Origin: Symbiodinium natans
Taxonomy: Eukaryota > Sar > Dinophyceae > Suessiales > Symbiodiniaceae
Direction: 5' to 3'
Assembly (NCBI GenBank): GCA_905221605.1
Contig: CAJNDS010002805.1
Span: 207,501 to 271,500 of the forward strand
DNA length: 64,000 bases
Below are positions 11,461 through 22,384 of the stretch, piece after piece; the stretch's first letter is position 1, and each line of letters opens with the position of its first letter. The notes beneath the pieces are model-generated. The model was not told where the DNA came from. It worked only from the letters and a program-made list of their open reading frames with translations, and made no database searches. The position numbers and the translations under genes are program-made.

Positions 11461-12430
11461 GCCTCCAATGCCCAAGCCGACTGCGGCCGTGTCCGAACAA
11501 ACACCGGCGCCAGAGATGTATGCAACCAGGCTACGTGCTCATCATCTCCGGGCTGCACTGCGACAGATTGCTGCAAGGCGTGGTGTCATCCTCCACCTGC
11601 ATGGACCCGCAGCTTTCCCGGCTTGGCCATACGATGCCACACGACTACGCGCGTGGAGAGACGTGGAGCATGGAGTTTGGGTGTTGCAACTCAGGGGCCT
11701 TTCAAATCACGGACGTGAACCCTGCCTCGGAACGCGGCGATGACACTTCCGCACCGGTCGTGTCCGCAGTGCTGACGCCACTCTGGCCACTGAGCCGACT
11801 TCGCACTTCGAGCCGCGCGATAGGAGACCTCGAGGCGAAGCTGGCGAAGCGATGCATGTTCAGCTGGCAGCTACCGCATGAGACTTGCCACACAGCGCCC
11901 CGAGCCATCTCGTCGTTCCAACTGAACTCCCGTCGTCGAAGATAGTGATACAGTCGTAACAAGACCAAACAGCAGCGAGCCTGCCCTGAGCGCTTTCGGG
12001 CCGAGCTGCTTCTCGCACTCATCATCAAAGGTCGCTGCGCTATCTGATGGGCATTTTGACCTTACAAAGCACGGGACGGCAAGTGAAGCAACATGGCAAC
12101 GATCAGAAAGATAAACTTTACCTGCTGCCTCCAATGCCCAAGCCGACTGCAGCCGTGTCCGAACAAACACCGGCGCCAGAGATGTATGCAACCAGGCTAC
12201 GTGCTCATCATCTCCGGGCTGCACTGCGAAAGATTGCTGCAAGGCGTGGTGTCATCCTCCACCTGCATGGACCCGCAGCTTTCCCGGCTTGGCCATACGA
12301 TGCCACACGACTACGTGCGTGGATAGACGTGGATCATGGAGTTTGGGTGTTGCAACTCAGGGGCCTTTCACGGACGTGAACCCTGCCTCGGAAGGCGGCG
12401 ATGGCACTTCCGCAATGTCAGGGATGCTCG
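11461..12430. repeat. Tandem pair of ~310 bp units with ~350 bp spacer
   Basis: 11461-11770 and 12119-12430 are nearly identical, both starting with TGCTGCCTCCAATGCCCAAG. A third copy is at about 24530-24860. Plus-strand open frames cross the units, but minus-strand indels between copies are in multiples of three: a 12-residue gap lies next to a shared VSTADTTG phrase. The minus frame may therefore be the one once translated. Confidence 0.75.
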
Positions 12431-13300
12431 AGACGCTCGGCCGACGCGACCCTGTCGTGTCCGCAGTGCTCACGTCGCTGTCGCGCTGGCGACTTCGCAC
12501 TTCGAGCCGCGCGTCAGGAGACCTCAAGGCGAAGCTGGCGAAGCGATGCGTGGCAGGTTCCGCCACAGCATGAGATGCATGAGACTTGTCGCACAGGCAC
12601 AGACACAGCGCCTCCCGGAAAGCCCGACCCATCCCGCCCGTCCAATTGAACAACCAGTCGGAGAAGATAGTGAGACAGCACCGAATGTACCAAGACCAAA
12701 GCAGCAGCGAGCCCGCCCTTAGCACTTTCGGCCCGAGCTGCTTCTCGCACGCGTCACCAGGCGATTTTGACCTGAAAAAGCACGGGATGCCAAGTGATGC
12801 AACACGGCAGTGGACAGACGACTGAGTGATTTTGGGCAGGCCGCCTTGGTGTGGTCAGCTCTTCCAGAGGCATATTCAAGACAGACCTCACACGTCTGTC
12901 ATTGGCAGCTCGACACAGCAGAGGGGCATCACCACACCACTAGGCTGTCTTAGACATGCACATTTCGAACATCTGGTCCGGCAACGGCCTGTCACACGGA
13001 GGACATATCAGTGCCAGTCAAGTGCTAGTCAGAGTGCGTGCAGGAAGATTTCAACACCGGAAGAGAGGTAGAAGTATCTTTGGCGGATGCAGTCAAGGCA
13101 CGGTACATGGTTGTCCAGACCCGCGACGCCCACCATGGCCGAGGAAGAAAGGCCGCAACGCGACAGTCCAATCAAACAAATACACCCGGCGTGCTTTGTC
13201 GCAAAGTTGTAACGATCAGATGCGATCAGCATAGCACGTTGGCTGCAAATAACACATGTTACAACGTACAGTCGTGAGTCATGATCTTAGTATACATCTT
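12430..13300. other. Duplicated sequence without a confident gene
   Basis: This is the part of duplicated copy 1 that pairs with about 24860-25620. Minus-strand frames give short coding-like phrases such as SIPDIAEVPSPPSEAG and RCGLSSSAMVGVAGLDNHV, conserved between copies. No domain is recognised and no clear start or stop structure is seen. Confidence 0.4.
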
Positions 13301-13302
13301 AA

Positions 13303-13536
13303 TTATATACAGTATCTGAGAAGAGTCGATGATTCGACGACTTCAAGCTCTGTAGAAAGATTGCAAGCGATGCAACAACATGCAACAATGATGCAGACGA
13401 TATTTAAAACGACAAGGCCACTGCAATCACGACTCATCCCGTAGACTCGATGCCTAAACCTGTGCCCAAGGGCTGATACCCGCCACCACGATACCGTTTC
13501 GGTCAGAGGTGTACCCGCTCGTTCCACAACAGACAT
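13303..13536 (-). CDS. Fragment with one membrane segment, duplicated copy 1
   Basis: The minus frame contains VYGMSRDCSG, then a hydrophobic Cys-rich segment (LVVLNIVCIIVACCCIACNL), then STELEVVESS. The same frame at 25.7 kb differs here by two synonymous changes (GTT/GTG, TTA/CTA) and two conservative ones (Asn/Ser, Ile/Val). That pattern suggests the frame was translated. A single-pass membrane protein fragment is likely; function unknown. Confidence 0.35.
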   Translation of the reverse strand: MSVVERAGTPLTETVSWWRVSALGHRFRHRVYGMSRDCSGLVVLNIVCIIVACCCIACNLSTELEVVESSTLLRYCI

Positions 13537-13789
13537 GTTTTTTCGACGGGACGCGCAGCACGCCGCAACATGCAGCTCCTGCGATCATCTTCTTTGGATC
13601 CTGGAGTGCTCAGAGCAGGCAGAGCAAGCTCTCCAAGAACAGCTGCTGTCCTGGAAACACAAGGCTAAATAATCATTCCTCACGCGAGAACAGGTTGGCG
13701 ACATCGTTGGATGGCAGCTGAACGCAGGTTGACCGAACAAAGCAAGCAGCTGAAAATCTAGCGTCTCAAGCCATGTCACGCAGACCTGC

Positions 13790-14420
13790 AACTATGCACT
13801 CGAAGCTGACATGAACCACTCTCAAGCAAGAAGCCCCGACCCATTTGCCAGTTCAGGCCTCGATTTGGATCGTCGTCATACCGGAGCTCCTCTTTGTGGC
13901 CTGAAGCAATGCCGCACAGCCACTGCAAAGTCTCAGCCCCACCCTGTCCCACATGGCCTGCAGTAGAAGCACTGTCAGCACTGTCTCTCTGGCAGTGCGT
14001 GCCAGAGGCCCACGCAGAGCTCATAGGAGAAGTCCTGAATGCGCCAGAGCTTACGCCAGGCAACAACCTGGGTAGCCTTAGCAAGGTCCTTGCCAAGCCG
14101 ATCAAGGATGAAGCACTCGATAGCTGCCGCAGATTTGTGCACTCGCGCACGCCACGCTACCTCCCACCAAGCTCTCAGTCCACGAAGCATTGCAACCTCG
14201 ACTTGCAGGTCTGACCTGGAAGACGCTGCGCTGCAGTCAGAGCCGCCTGCACGAAGCGCGGCGCACAGCAGAGAAACTCCTCCCACGACCCTATAATCTG
14301 CACGTGTGTCCCAGCCTACAGCTGCTTGACATGGCATGCAGCATGCAAACCATATAGAAGAAGTGGGAGTACACGATCTCTTCCCTCTGGATTCAAACAC
14401 CCCAGACAGAAACAGAGCCC
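13790..14420 (-). CDS. Helical-repeat gene fragment (Trp/Arg-rich), copy 1
   Basis: The minus frame at 14400-13975 includes SDLQVEVAMLRGLRAWWEVA, then WRARVHKSAAAIECFILDRL and VVAWRKLWRIQDFSYE. A second frame nearer 13.9 kb gives GAETLQWLCGIASGHKEEL. The spaced Trp/Arg helices recall Sfi1-type helical repeats, but only in general character. Related copies at 22.4-23.0 and 26.1-26.8 kb have shifted frames. Probably a multi-exon gene relic. Confidence 0.35.
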
Positions 14421-14559
14421 CTGCCCCTTCCGGCCTGAAAGAGTTGTCAACATTTCGTACGAGAATCTCTGAAGGCTACAACAGGCTTGCCAAGTGCAAT
14501 TACCAATGCAGCCCGGCATATTTGGATCTGCAATTTTGGCGCGTAGGCCGCTTGCATTT

Positions 14560-15320
14560 TTGCGTCTGCACTTTTTGTGCTTTGGTTTGCTTTGGTGTTG
14601 ACTTTGCATGTTTTGTACTTTGGGTTTTATGTTGTGCGTTTTCGGTGCGGTATCGCTGTTCTAACTACGCCAAGGCTAGTCGGAGCCAAGCGCACAACGC
14701 ATAAAGCAAAATGAAAAAAGGCAAAAAGGTGCAAAAGCACAAAGTGCAACAAGAAACGAGAAACAAAAATGGTTTTAGCAACAACGCAACAAACTTCGAG
14801 CGCGAGCTCAATTTCTCTAGAGAACCTCAGCGGCCACTTTGCATTTGTTTTGCATTTGCTTTGCGTTTTGCGCTTCGTTCCGCATCGCTTGTGCGTTCTT
14901 ACAAGCAAAATGCCAAGCATCCAAGAAATTGCAAACCTAAAGTAAAAGCGACTCATCGCGAAATGCAAGCGATCTTACAGATGAAAAAACAAAAACACCA
15001 ACAAAACACAAAAAGGAAAAGGCAAAACATAATCTCGAAAAAAGCTACCCAGTCTGTGGCCCAGAGATTCTCTAATATGTTGAGCCTCAGCTCCTCTCCT
15101 TCATGAGCCTCCTCAGCCCTCAAAAACTGAACCGAACTCGAGCCCCACCTCCCTAACGATGGAGCTCTGGAAATCGTAAGAAATTGGGCGGCCTGTGGCA
15201 CGGTTTGCTTACACTGGGGCAAGGGGGGGGGGGGGGGGCAAATGAAGGGGGAAGAGACAAAAGCATGTATCTTTGACAACGGCGTCGGGTCGACAATTCG
15301 GGACTTGGAGATTTTTTGGC
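14560..15320. other. Lys-rich AT-biased stretch, no gene assigned
   Basis: A stretch of AAAATG, GCAAAA and CAAAGTGC words, partly shared with 23000-23460 (both contain GTGCAAAAGCACAAAG). The open frames are low-complexity Lys/Gln/Phe. A G17-type run lies at 15222-15238, just before the satellite. Confidence 0.5.
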
Positions 15321-15324
15321 AAAG

Positions 15325-17261
15325 CGTGGCGGTGACGCAGGTGCTTGTGGTAAGGTTTTGGTCTTGGCAAAACCGCGTGGCGGTGACGCAGGTGCTTGTG
15401 GTAAGCTTTTTGTCTTGGCACAACCGCGTGGCGGTGACGCAGGTGCTTGTGGTAAGGTTTTTGTCTTGGCAAAAGCGCGTGGCGGTGACGCAGGTGCTTG
15501 TGGTAAGGTTTTTGTCTTGGCAAAACCGCGTAGCGGTGACGCAGGTGCTTGTGGTAAGGTTTCTGTCTTGGCAAAACCGCGTGGCGGAGACACAGGTGCT
15601 TGTGGTAAGGTTTTTGTCTTGGCAAAACTGCTTGTGGTAAGGTTTTTGTCTTGGCAAAACTGCGTGGCGGTGACGCAGGTGCTTGTGGTAAGGTTTTTGT
15701 CTAGGCAAAACCGCGTGGCGGCGTGGCGGTGACGCAGGTGCTTGTGGTAAGGTTTTTGTTTTGGCAAAAACGCGTGGCGGTGACGCAGGTGCTTGTGGTA
15801 AGGTTTTTGTCTTGGCAAAACCGCGTGGCGGTGACGCAGGTGCTTGTGGTAAGGTTTTTGTCTTGGCAAAACCGCGTGGCGGTGACGCAGGTGCTTGTGG
15901 TAGGGTTTTTGTCTTGGCAAAACCTTGTGGCGGCGTGGCGGTGACGCAGGTGCTTGTGGTAAGGTTTTTGTCTTAGCAAAACCGCGTGGCGGTGACGCAG
16001 GTGCTTGTGGTAGGGTTTTTGTCTTGGCAAAAGATTGTGGCGGCGTGGCGGTGACGTAGGTGCTTGTGGTAAGGTTTTTGTCTTGGCAAAACCACGTGGC
16101 GGTGACGCAGGTGCTTGTGGTAAGGTTTTTGTCTTGGCAAAACCGCGTGGCGGTGACGCAGGTGCTTGTGGTAATGTTTTTGTCTTGGCAAAACCGCGTG
16201 GCGGTGACGCAGGTGCTTGTGGTAAGGTTTTTGTCTTGGCAAAACCGCGTGGCGGTGACGCAAGTGCTTGTGGTAAGGTTTTTGTCTTGGCAAAACCGCG
16301 TGGCGGTGGCGCAGGTGCTTGTGGTAAGGTTTTTTGTCTTGGCAAAACCGCGTGGCGGTGACGCAGGTGCTTGTGGTAAGGTTTTTGTCTTGGCAAAACC
16401 GCGTGGCGGTGACGCAGGTGCTTGTGGTAAGGTTTTTGTCTTGGCAAAACCGCGTGGCGGTGACGCAGGTGCTTGTGGTAGGGTTTTTGTCTTGGCAAAA
16501 GGTGTGGCGGTGACGTAGGTGCTTGTGGTAAGGTTTTTGTCTTGGCAAAACCGCGTGGCGGTGACGCAGGTGCTTGTGGTAAGGTTTTTGTCTTGGCAAA
16601 ACCGCGTGGCGGTGACGCAGGTGCTTGTGGTAATGTTTTTGTCTTGGCAAAACCGCGTGGCGGTGACGCAGGTGCTTGTGGTAAGGTTTTTGTCTTGGCA
16701 AAACCGCGTGGCGGTGACGCAAGTGCTTGTGGTAAGGTTTTTGTCTTGGCAAAACCGCGTGGCGGTGGCGCAGGTGCTTGTGGTAAGGTTTTTTGTCTTG
16801 GCAAAACCGCGTGGCGGTGACGCAGGTGCTTGTGGTAAGGTTTTTGTCTTGGCAAAACCGCGTGGCGGTGACGCAGGTGCTTGTGGTAAGGTTTTTGTCT
16901 TGGCAAAACCGCGTGGCGGTGACGCAGGTGCTTGTGGTAAGGTTTTTGTCTTGGCAAAACCGCGTGGCGGTGACGCAGGTGCTTGTGGTAGGGTTTTTGT
17001 CTTGGCAAAACCTTGTGGCGGCGTGGCGGTGACGCAGGTGCTTGTGGTAAGGATTTTGTTTTGACACAACCGCGTGGCGGTGACGCAGGTGCTTGTGGTA
17101 AGGTTTTTGTCTTGGCAAAACCGCGTGGCGGTGACGCAGGTGCTTGTGGTAAGGTTTTTGTCTTTGCAAAACCGCGTGGCGGTGACGCAGGTGCTTGTGG
17201 TAAGGTTTTTGTCTTGGCAAAACCGCGTGGCGGTGACGCAGGTGCTTGTGGTAAGGTTTTG
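15325..17261 (+). repeat. 51-bp satellite array, about 38 copies
   Basis: The monomer has three parts: GTGGCGGTGACGCAGGTGCT, TGTGGTAAGGTTTTTG and TCTTGGCAAAACCGC. Because 51 is 17 codons, five or six frames stay open for hundreds of codons on both strands (for example GGDAGACGKVFVLAKPR repeated). Those frames are a by-product of the period. A 9-monomer, 459-bp higher-order unit is seen twice: the variants GTAATG (16171 and 16630), CAAGTG (16261 and 16720) and a T6 run (near 16330 and 16790) recur exactly 459 bp apart. Confidence 0.95.
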
Positions 17262-17489
17262 AAGAACTCATGGCCGGTCTTCAATGCCTTTGGAGTCTGC
17301 AGAAGTCAGTGTGGCCGGACTCTCGCGGCAATCAAGGAGCACCGACACTTTACAGAAAAAGGATGAAAAAACGCTTTGTGCAAGTGACAAGCAACGATCT
17401 GCGGTGAGAGGCATCGAGCAACCTGACGGTCCCTGAATCCAACCCAGCCTTGTCGAGCTTGTTTCTGAGAGGCCTTGCAAGCTGCGTGT

Positions 17490-17930
17490 TCAACACTTGG
17501 GCTGTGCCCCTCTCAAAAGCGCCGTCTTTTTACGGGTCACCCTCAAAACCCTTTGGCGCAGAGCGGAGAAGTCATTTAAGTGGAATGGTGAAGCGAAGAA
17601 AGCTTGAAAGTGGAACGCTGAGTTGGTGACTCCTGGTCCGGAATCAGGCCGCCTGCCGAATCCCACATGGCCTCGCGGAGACCGCGCAAAAAACTCCGAA
17701 AAGATGATGAGCTCGGTGAGTCGGGCCTTTTCAAGGAGACATAGATCCATCAACTGCTCGTACCTGCACAGGAAGAACGCCTGCAGAAGAACTCCTGCAC
17801 TTTCCTGCACCGTGCTGAGCTGCAGACCGCTCATGAGCACTCTGCCAGGGGCACTTGCCGTTGAGGACCGCCTCCACTTCAGACCAACTTGCACCTAGTC
17901 TTTCATCCACGCTTTGGCAGAGGATCATAC
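17490..17930 (-). CDS. 3' exon(s) of an unrecognised gene (17.5-18.6 kb)
   Basis: The minus frame reads SGLQLSTVQESAGVLLQAFF, then LCRYEQLMDLCLLEKARLTE and LIIFSEFFARSPRGHVG. An adjoining frame upstream gives SVDERLGASWSEVEAVLNGK, and the switch between them near 17850 implies a frameshift or tiny intron. It lies directly beside the 51-bp satellite. The composition is strongly coding-like; no family recognised. Confidence 0.45.
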
Positions 17931-18000
17931 AGACACTGACACGTGGCTACAAAAGACCACAAGTGAAAATATGCATAGGCATAGGCCGCAGAGGTGACCT

Positions 18001-18190
18001 GTTGTCGCTGAGGGCCGCACGCTGCCCGCTGCCTTTGTAGATCTCCCAGAAAGCCATGCCGAATGCAGAAGTAAGGTCCATGTCGAAGAACCTCCGTACA
18101 GTGTCGCACAACTCAACAACAGCTGCTTTGCAGTTTGAAGGCAAAAGCAGCCCCCCATAAACTCGGGCAGTGGCCAAGGCTTGTCTCCCC
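18001..18190 (-). CDS. Internal exon of the 17.5-18.6 kb gene
   Basis: The minus frame reads ALATARVYGGLLLPSNCKAA, VVELCDTVRRFFDMDL, then TSAFGMAFWEIYKGSGQRAA and LSDN. It ends at a good donor, GACAACAG followed by GTCACC, at about 18001. The next exon likely begins after CTTTTGTAG or CGTGTCAG near 17940. The coding character is among the best outside the retroelement. Function unknown. Confidence 0.5.
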
Positions 18191-18239
18191 ACGCAGCGAC
18201 GCAGCAGTCAAGCCTCGGACATAAGAGATCATGCCCCAT

Positions 18240-18416
18240 GCTAATTACGCACAGATATCGCCTGAGATGCAGTTCTGTTTGACTATCGATAAGAATCCTC
18301 ATCTGTTCCGCGCGACGTGATTTCGGTAGTGTAACCCTTCCCGACTCATCGGGCGTGAATGTCGCACCAAACAAAATAGAGCCAAAGCCGTCCGATGAGC
18401 TCCTATCATCTCGCAT
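18240..18416 (-). CDS. Internal exon of the 17.5-18.6 kb gene
   Basis: The minus frame RDDRSSSDGFGSILFGATFT continues with PDESGRVTLPKSRRAEQMRI and LIDSQTELHL. A possible GC donor follows (CATCTCAG, then GCGATATC). It overlaps the end of the exon at 18406-18640 in another frame, so a short intron or frameshift lies at about 18410-18430. Confidence 0.45.
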
Positions 18417-18640
18417 TCACATCAACCCCAATCAGAAAAGCCCAGCAACCTTGCATGGCTGTGTCCACAAACTGCTCAGCCGCCTGAAAGCGCTGTGGCT
18501 GAGGAAATCTGCTCAAAACGTGTTGCACTATGTTGCACTGTCTCAACTCCGCCTGGTGCCACGGGAGAGTCAGAAGCTCAGGGGCTTGAGCTCCTTTGTA
18601 CAAGTACCTGTGGCAAAGCTTCGAGGCTTCGAGAAGCAAG
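18406..18640 (-). CDS. 5'-most exon seen of the 17.5-18.6 kb gene
   Basis: The minus frame contains KLCHRYLYKGAQAPELLTLP, then WHQAELRQCNIVQHVLSRFP and QPQRFQAAEQFVDTAMQGCW. It is a helical, well-balanced composition, and the upstream boundary is not resolved. With the three pieces downstream it makes a plausible protein of over 300 residues with no domain I recognise. Confidence 0.45.
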
Positions 18641-19079
18641 GCCTACACCGTCTGGGGGGTTACGAAAGCAAGGGAACCCCCAAAATAGACCCCCCAAATA
18701 GTAGGATGCCCTGATAATAAGGACCCCAATAGGGTACCCCGAATTTCGGAAACCCCCGTCTTGTAACTCACAGAGGTTCCAAGCCGGTCGCCGGACAATC
18801 CGCTTGCAGAGTTCGACCTGATCCCAGTCTTTCTCTTGATCGGCGATCTTCTTGGTCGCCTTGCGGGCTCATTCAAAGCAAGTGGGCATACCTTGAGTTG
18901 AGTTTACGTGAACCGAATATTGAGCTTGTCCAGGATAAGAAATAACGGCCGGGCTTCCAGCTTAAAGAACTTCAGTGTCATCTTTATAATGAGTCTGTGA
19001 GACAGCGGTTACGGCCAGGAAACTAGCTTGTGGACCAGGTGAAACAGATGATGACACAACCGCCAGCGATAACAGGGGC

Positions 19080-19690
19080 ATGAATGGTGGTTTCGGTTGT
19101 TCCTTGTCAATCAATCTCTAGTTCACATGTCCTGTTAATGGTGGTACTAAAGGCCGGGTAACAAGGGTGTGAGCTGTAGAGTCACGAGGGTATGAGCGGT
19201 CACATGTCATGCTGTTGGTATCACGAGCGGTTGAATGTTGAGTCTAATAATGTGGGTCTCAAGGTGTGATGGGTGAACAGACAAGGGATACTAAGGTAGA
19301 AAGACTCATGATGGTACGGTTTCTAAGGAGTGAGGAGTGCGTTAACCTGGTCTCAAGGTGTGATGGGTGCTCTCTTCACAGTCTTTAACAGGGTCTCAAG
19401 GTGTGATGGGTGAATCTAATAAGAGCCGGAGAGAGAACAATATGATTAAGGGCTCCAAGTTCCGGGATGATACGGCCTTTAAGGGGTGATTCAGAGAGCG
19501 TAGAGTCAATACCAGGTTGATCGAAAGGTTGGGTCTCAAGGGCGGATTCATCACTCAGCGGTTGTTCCTTGTCAATCAATCTCTAGACCGTGTTAATAGT
19601 GTCCCGAGGGTGGGCTCTTAGTGGCTTGGAAACAGAGGTTGGGTCTCAAGGTGATTCAGAGAGCGGTTAACCTTTCCCACGTTCTATCAT
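19080..19690. repeat. Degenerate repeats of GGGTCTCAAGGTGTGATGGG
   Basis: At least five copies or partial copies of this word occur (about 19255, 19350, 19392, 19530, 19640). GGTTGTTCCTTGTCAATCAA occurs at 19095 and 19561. Spacing is irregular and no gene is seen. The 300 bp before it (18.7-19.08 kb) hold nothing recognisable. Confidence 0.7.
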
Positions 19691-19765
19691 TACCAGGCTC
19701 ATCCTTGTCATCGGGACGCTAACCAACATTCCAAGGTCCCTAATATTAATATCATAAGATTTTTG

Positions 19766-20815
19766 TTTTGGCAAAACGCGTGGCCGTGACGCAGGTGCTT
19801 CTGGTAAGGTTTTTGTCGTGGCAAAATGCGTGGCGGTGACGGTTGTTGTCTTGGCAAAACGCGTCGCCGCTTGTTTGTGGTAAGGTTATTGTCTTGGAAA
19901 AAGGCGTGGCGGTGACACAGGTGCTTGTGGTAAGGTTTTTGTCTTGGCAAAACCACGTCGTGGCGGTGACGCAGGTGCTTGTGGGAAGGTTCGGCAAATT
20001 CGTGGCGGTGACGCAGGGGCTTGTGGTAAGGTTTTTGTCTTGTCAAAACGCTTGGCGGTGACGCAGGTGCTTTTGGTAAGGTTTTTGTCTTGGCAAAACG
20101 CGTGGCGGTGACGCAAGTGCTTGTGGTAAGGTTTTTGTCTGGGCAAAATGCGTCGCCGCTTGATTGTCGTAAGGTTTTTGTCTTGGAAAAAGGCGTGGCG
20201 GTGACGCAGGTGCTTGTGGTAAGGTTTTTGTCTTGGCAAAACCACGTCGTGGCGGTGACGCAGGTGCTTGTGGTAAGGTTTTAGAACGCATGGCGGTGAC
20301 GCAGGTGCTTGTGGTAAGGTTTTGTCTTGGAAAAACGCATGGCGGTGACGCAGGTGCTTGTGGTCGTGGCGGTGACGCAGGTACTTGTAGCAAGGTTGTT
20401 GTCTTGGCAAAACGTGTGGCGGTGACGCAGGTGCTTCTGGTAAGGTTTTGGTCTTGGCGTTATGCAAAACGCGTGGCAGTGACGCAGGTGCTTGCGGCAT
20501 AAGGTTTTGGTCTTGGCAAAAGGCGTGGCGGTGACGCAGGTGCTTGTGGTAAATGATTTGTTTGTCTTAGCAAAACGCGTGGCAGTGACGCAGGTGCTTG
20601 TGGTAAGGTTCTTGCTTTGGCAAAACGTGTGGCGGTGACGCAGGCTGTTCTGGTATGCCTTGGCAAAGCGCGTGGCGGTGACGCAGGTGCTTGTGGTAAG
20701 GTCTTTGTCTTGGCAAGACGCGTGGAGGTATGTGGAGGTGACACAGGTGCTTGTGGTAAGGTTTTAGGTGCTTGTGGTAGGGTTTAAAAAATATCTTGAA
20801 AAAAGTGCGTGGCGG
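19766..20815 (+). repeat. Decayed second array of the 51-bp satellite
   Basis: About 20 diverged copies of the satellite at 15.3-17.3 kb, in the same orientation, recognisable by GTGGCGGTGACGCAGGTGCT and TTGTCTTGGCAAAA. Monomers carry indels of variable length, and the higher-order pattern is lost, so this looks like an older array. Confidence 0.9.
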
Positions 20816-20829
20816 TGACGCAGGTGCGC

Positions 20830-21300
20830 CTGGTAAGGTTTTTCTAGCAACCATTCCCCCCCCCTCCCCAATCCCCAACGAGGTGGTTCTGGGTACTGCA
20901 ACCCCCCCCCTAACCACCCCGATATGATTCTGGGCAAACCCCCCCCCACTGCCGGAGCATATTCCGTTAGCAACCATTCCCCCCCCCCCCCCCACCCCCC
21001 CGCTTACCCTCCACGTGGCGCTGGGCAACCACTGGCGAAGCACGCAGCGCACTCAACTAGCCACCATTTTCCTCCCTAACCCCCCCGCGAAGTGGTTCTG
21101 GGTAACCCCCCTGGCGAAGCACGGAGCGTACCCAACTGGCAACCGCTTTCCCCCCTAACCCCCCCCCGAGGGGGTGGTTCTGGGTAACCCTAACCATCCG
21201 TAACCCTCCACTGGTGAAGCACGGAGCATACTCAACTAGCAACCATGTCCTCCCCCTAACCTGTTACGAGGTGGTTCTGGGTAAGCCCTCCTCTACTGGC
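20830..21300. repeat. ~90-bp C-rich tandem repeat, ~5 degenerate copies
   Basis: The unit begins AGCAACCATT plus a long C run, then GAGGTGGTTCTGGGTAA, then CTGGCGAAGCACGGAGC and ACTCAACTAG. Copies start near 20846, 20968, 21056, 21137 and 21237. Confidence 0.8.
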
Positions 21301-21950
21301 GAAGAAAACTTCTTTCCTCCCCTAATGGGTTCGGCCGTAATGCGCCTCAAGCGTCTGAAATGAAAGTACTCCAGGCCCAATTTCAGACCCCCTTGAAATA
21401 GCCCCCAGTGTACCCATTCCAGTCCCCCCGCAAACTGAGGGTATGGGATTTTTGGATTAGGGGTGAGGGTTGTCGGGGGGTTCGGGTCCGCCGGCCCGGA
21501 TGGGAAGACGCGCTGCACACGCGGGGGGCGTGGGGGAGTCCCCAGGCAGCTTTCCACAGAGGCATGGAACCGGCGCCGCGTGAACTCAGGGACCACAGGG
21601 CCCGTTGAGCGATTCTGAGGGTTAATTTGGGTCGAACGTGTTGAACCTCCTGGGAAGCTCTGAAATGCCTTCTGGGGAACACCTGGAGAGACCCCCGGCA
21701 ATCAACTCCCCCCTCCAGAGTCTTCCGGGAAGGTATCTGCGAACTAAAGCTCTGCGAAGCTTCATGGCTTGGGGGTGGACTGCCTGCGGATTCCCTGCAC
21801 ATGGGGTGCCTTCTAGGGACCGCCTGGATACTTCGTTCGGGCAGCAGTGACATTTCCGCACTAGAATTCTGCTGTTTTTTCAGGCCGCCCCGCGCCGACC
21901 CGGATGCCGGTGATGCTGACAATGACAACTTTGGCTATACACAGTGGCGA
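21300..21950. other. No confident gene
   Basis: GC-rich unique sequence with overlapping open frames on both strands and no motif recognised. A minus-strand protein relic cannot be excluded. Confidence 0.35.
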
Positions 21951-22280
21951 AGCAATGGAGCAGGAAGCAGCAGCAGCGCCGCTGGCTCTGAGAAGTGGAG
22001 CACGGAGCACGGCACCGGAGCAACAGAGCGCTTCACCAGAGCAATGGAGCAACGGAGCGGACGCGCGCCGTTGCGGCGCCGACGCCCCTGCGCGGAGCAA
22101 CGGAGCACGGAGCAAAGCAACAACCCGTATCCAGCAGAGAGCGGGGCACGGAGCAACGGAGCAACGGAGCGACGGAGCGACGGAGCGACGGAGCAGCGGA
22201 GCAACGGACCGGAGTCGCGCCAATGGGGGGGACGGGGACGCCAGGGAGCAACGGAGCAACGGAGCGAAGCAGTTTAGCAG
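21950..22280 (+). repeat. GAGCAACG-type minisatellite
   Basis: A run of 7-10 bp units such as GGAGCAAC, GGAGCGAC and GAGCACGG, most regular at 22140-22215. The Ser/Gly/Arg-rich open frames in every phase are a by-product. Confidence 0.8.
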
Positions 22281-22384
22281 ACGCGGATTGCACCTCCAAT
22301 GAAACTTTTCGGAAGGAAAAGCAACCCGAAACGAAATCGAAACGCATGATCACTTTTCAGAGGACCATCCTGTAAACAATAAGC

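Larger units (their letters stand above)
10385..14560. repeat. 4.2-kb duplicated block, copy 1
   Basis: Nearly collinear, in direct orientation, with 23490-26930. Shared landmarks are TTTGGCTCAAGAAAGCTC, a run of coiled-coil codons, CACCAGGCGCCAAGCTGG, and the end word GCAGCCCGGCATAT. Copy 1 carries an extra ~650 bp because 11461-11770 is tandemly repeated at 12119-12430. Part of it recurs at 22385-22985 and at 35290-35490. No terminal repeats or target duplications are evident, so the mechanism is open. Confidence 0.85.

Noticed and set aside
13790-14420. Firm Sfi1/centrin-binding protein call
   Set aside because: The spaced Trp/Arg helices are only generally similar; no consensus repeat could be aligned by eye.
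15325-17261. CRISPR-like array
   Set aside because: There are no unique spacers; the whole 51-bp unit repeats, the setting is eukaryotic, and no cas genes are present.
15153-17284. Very long open frames (up to ~640 codons) on both strands
   Set aside because: They follow from the 51-bp period being a multiple of three. All are 17-residue repeats, open in several frames at once.
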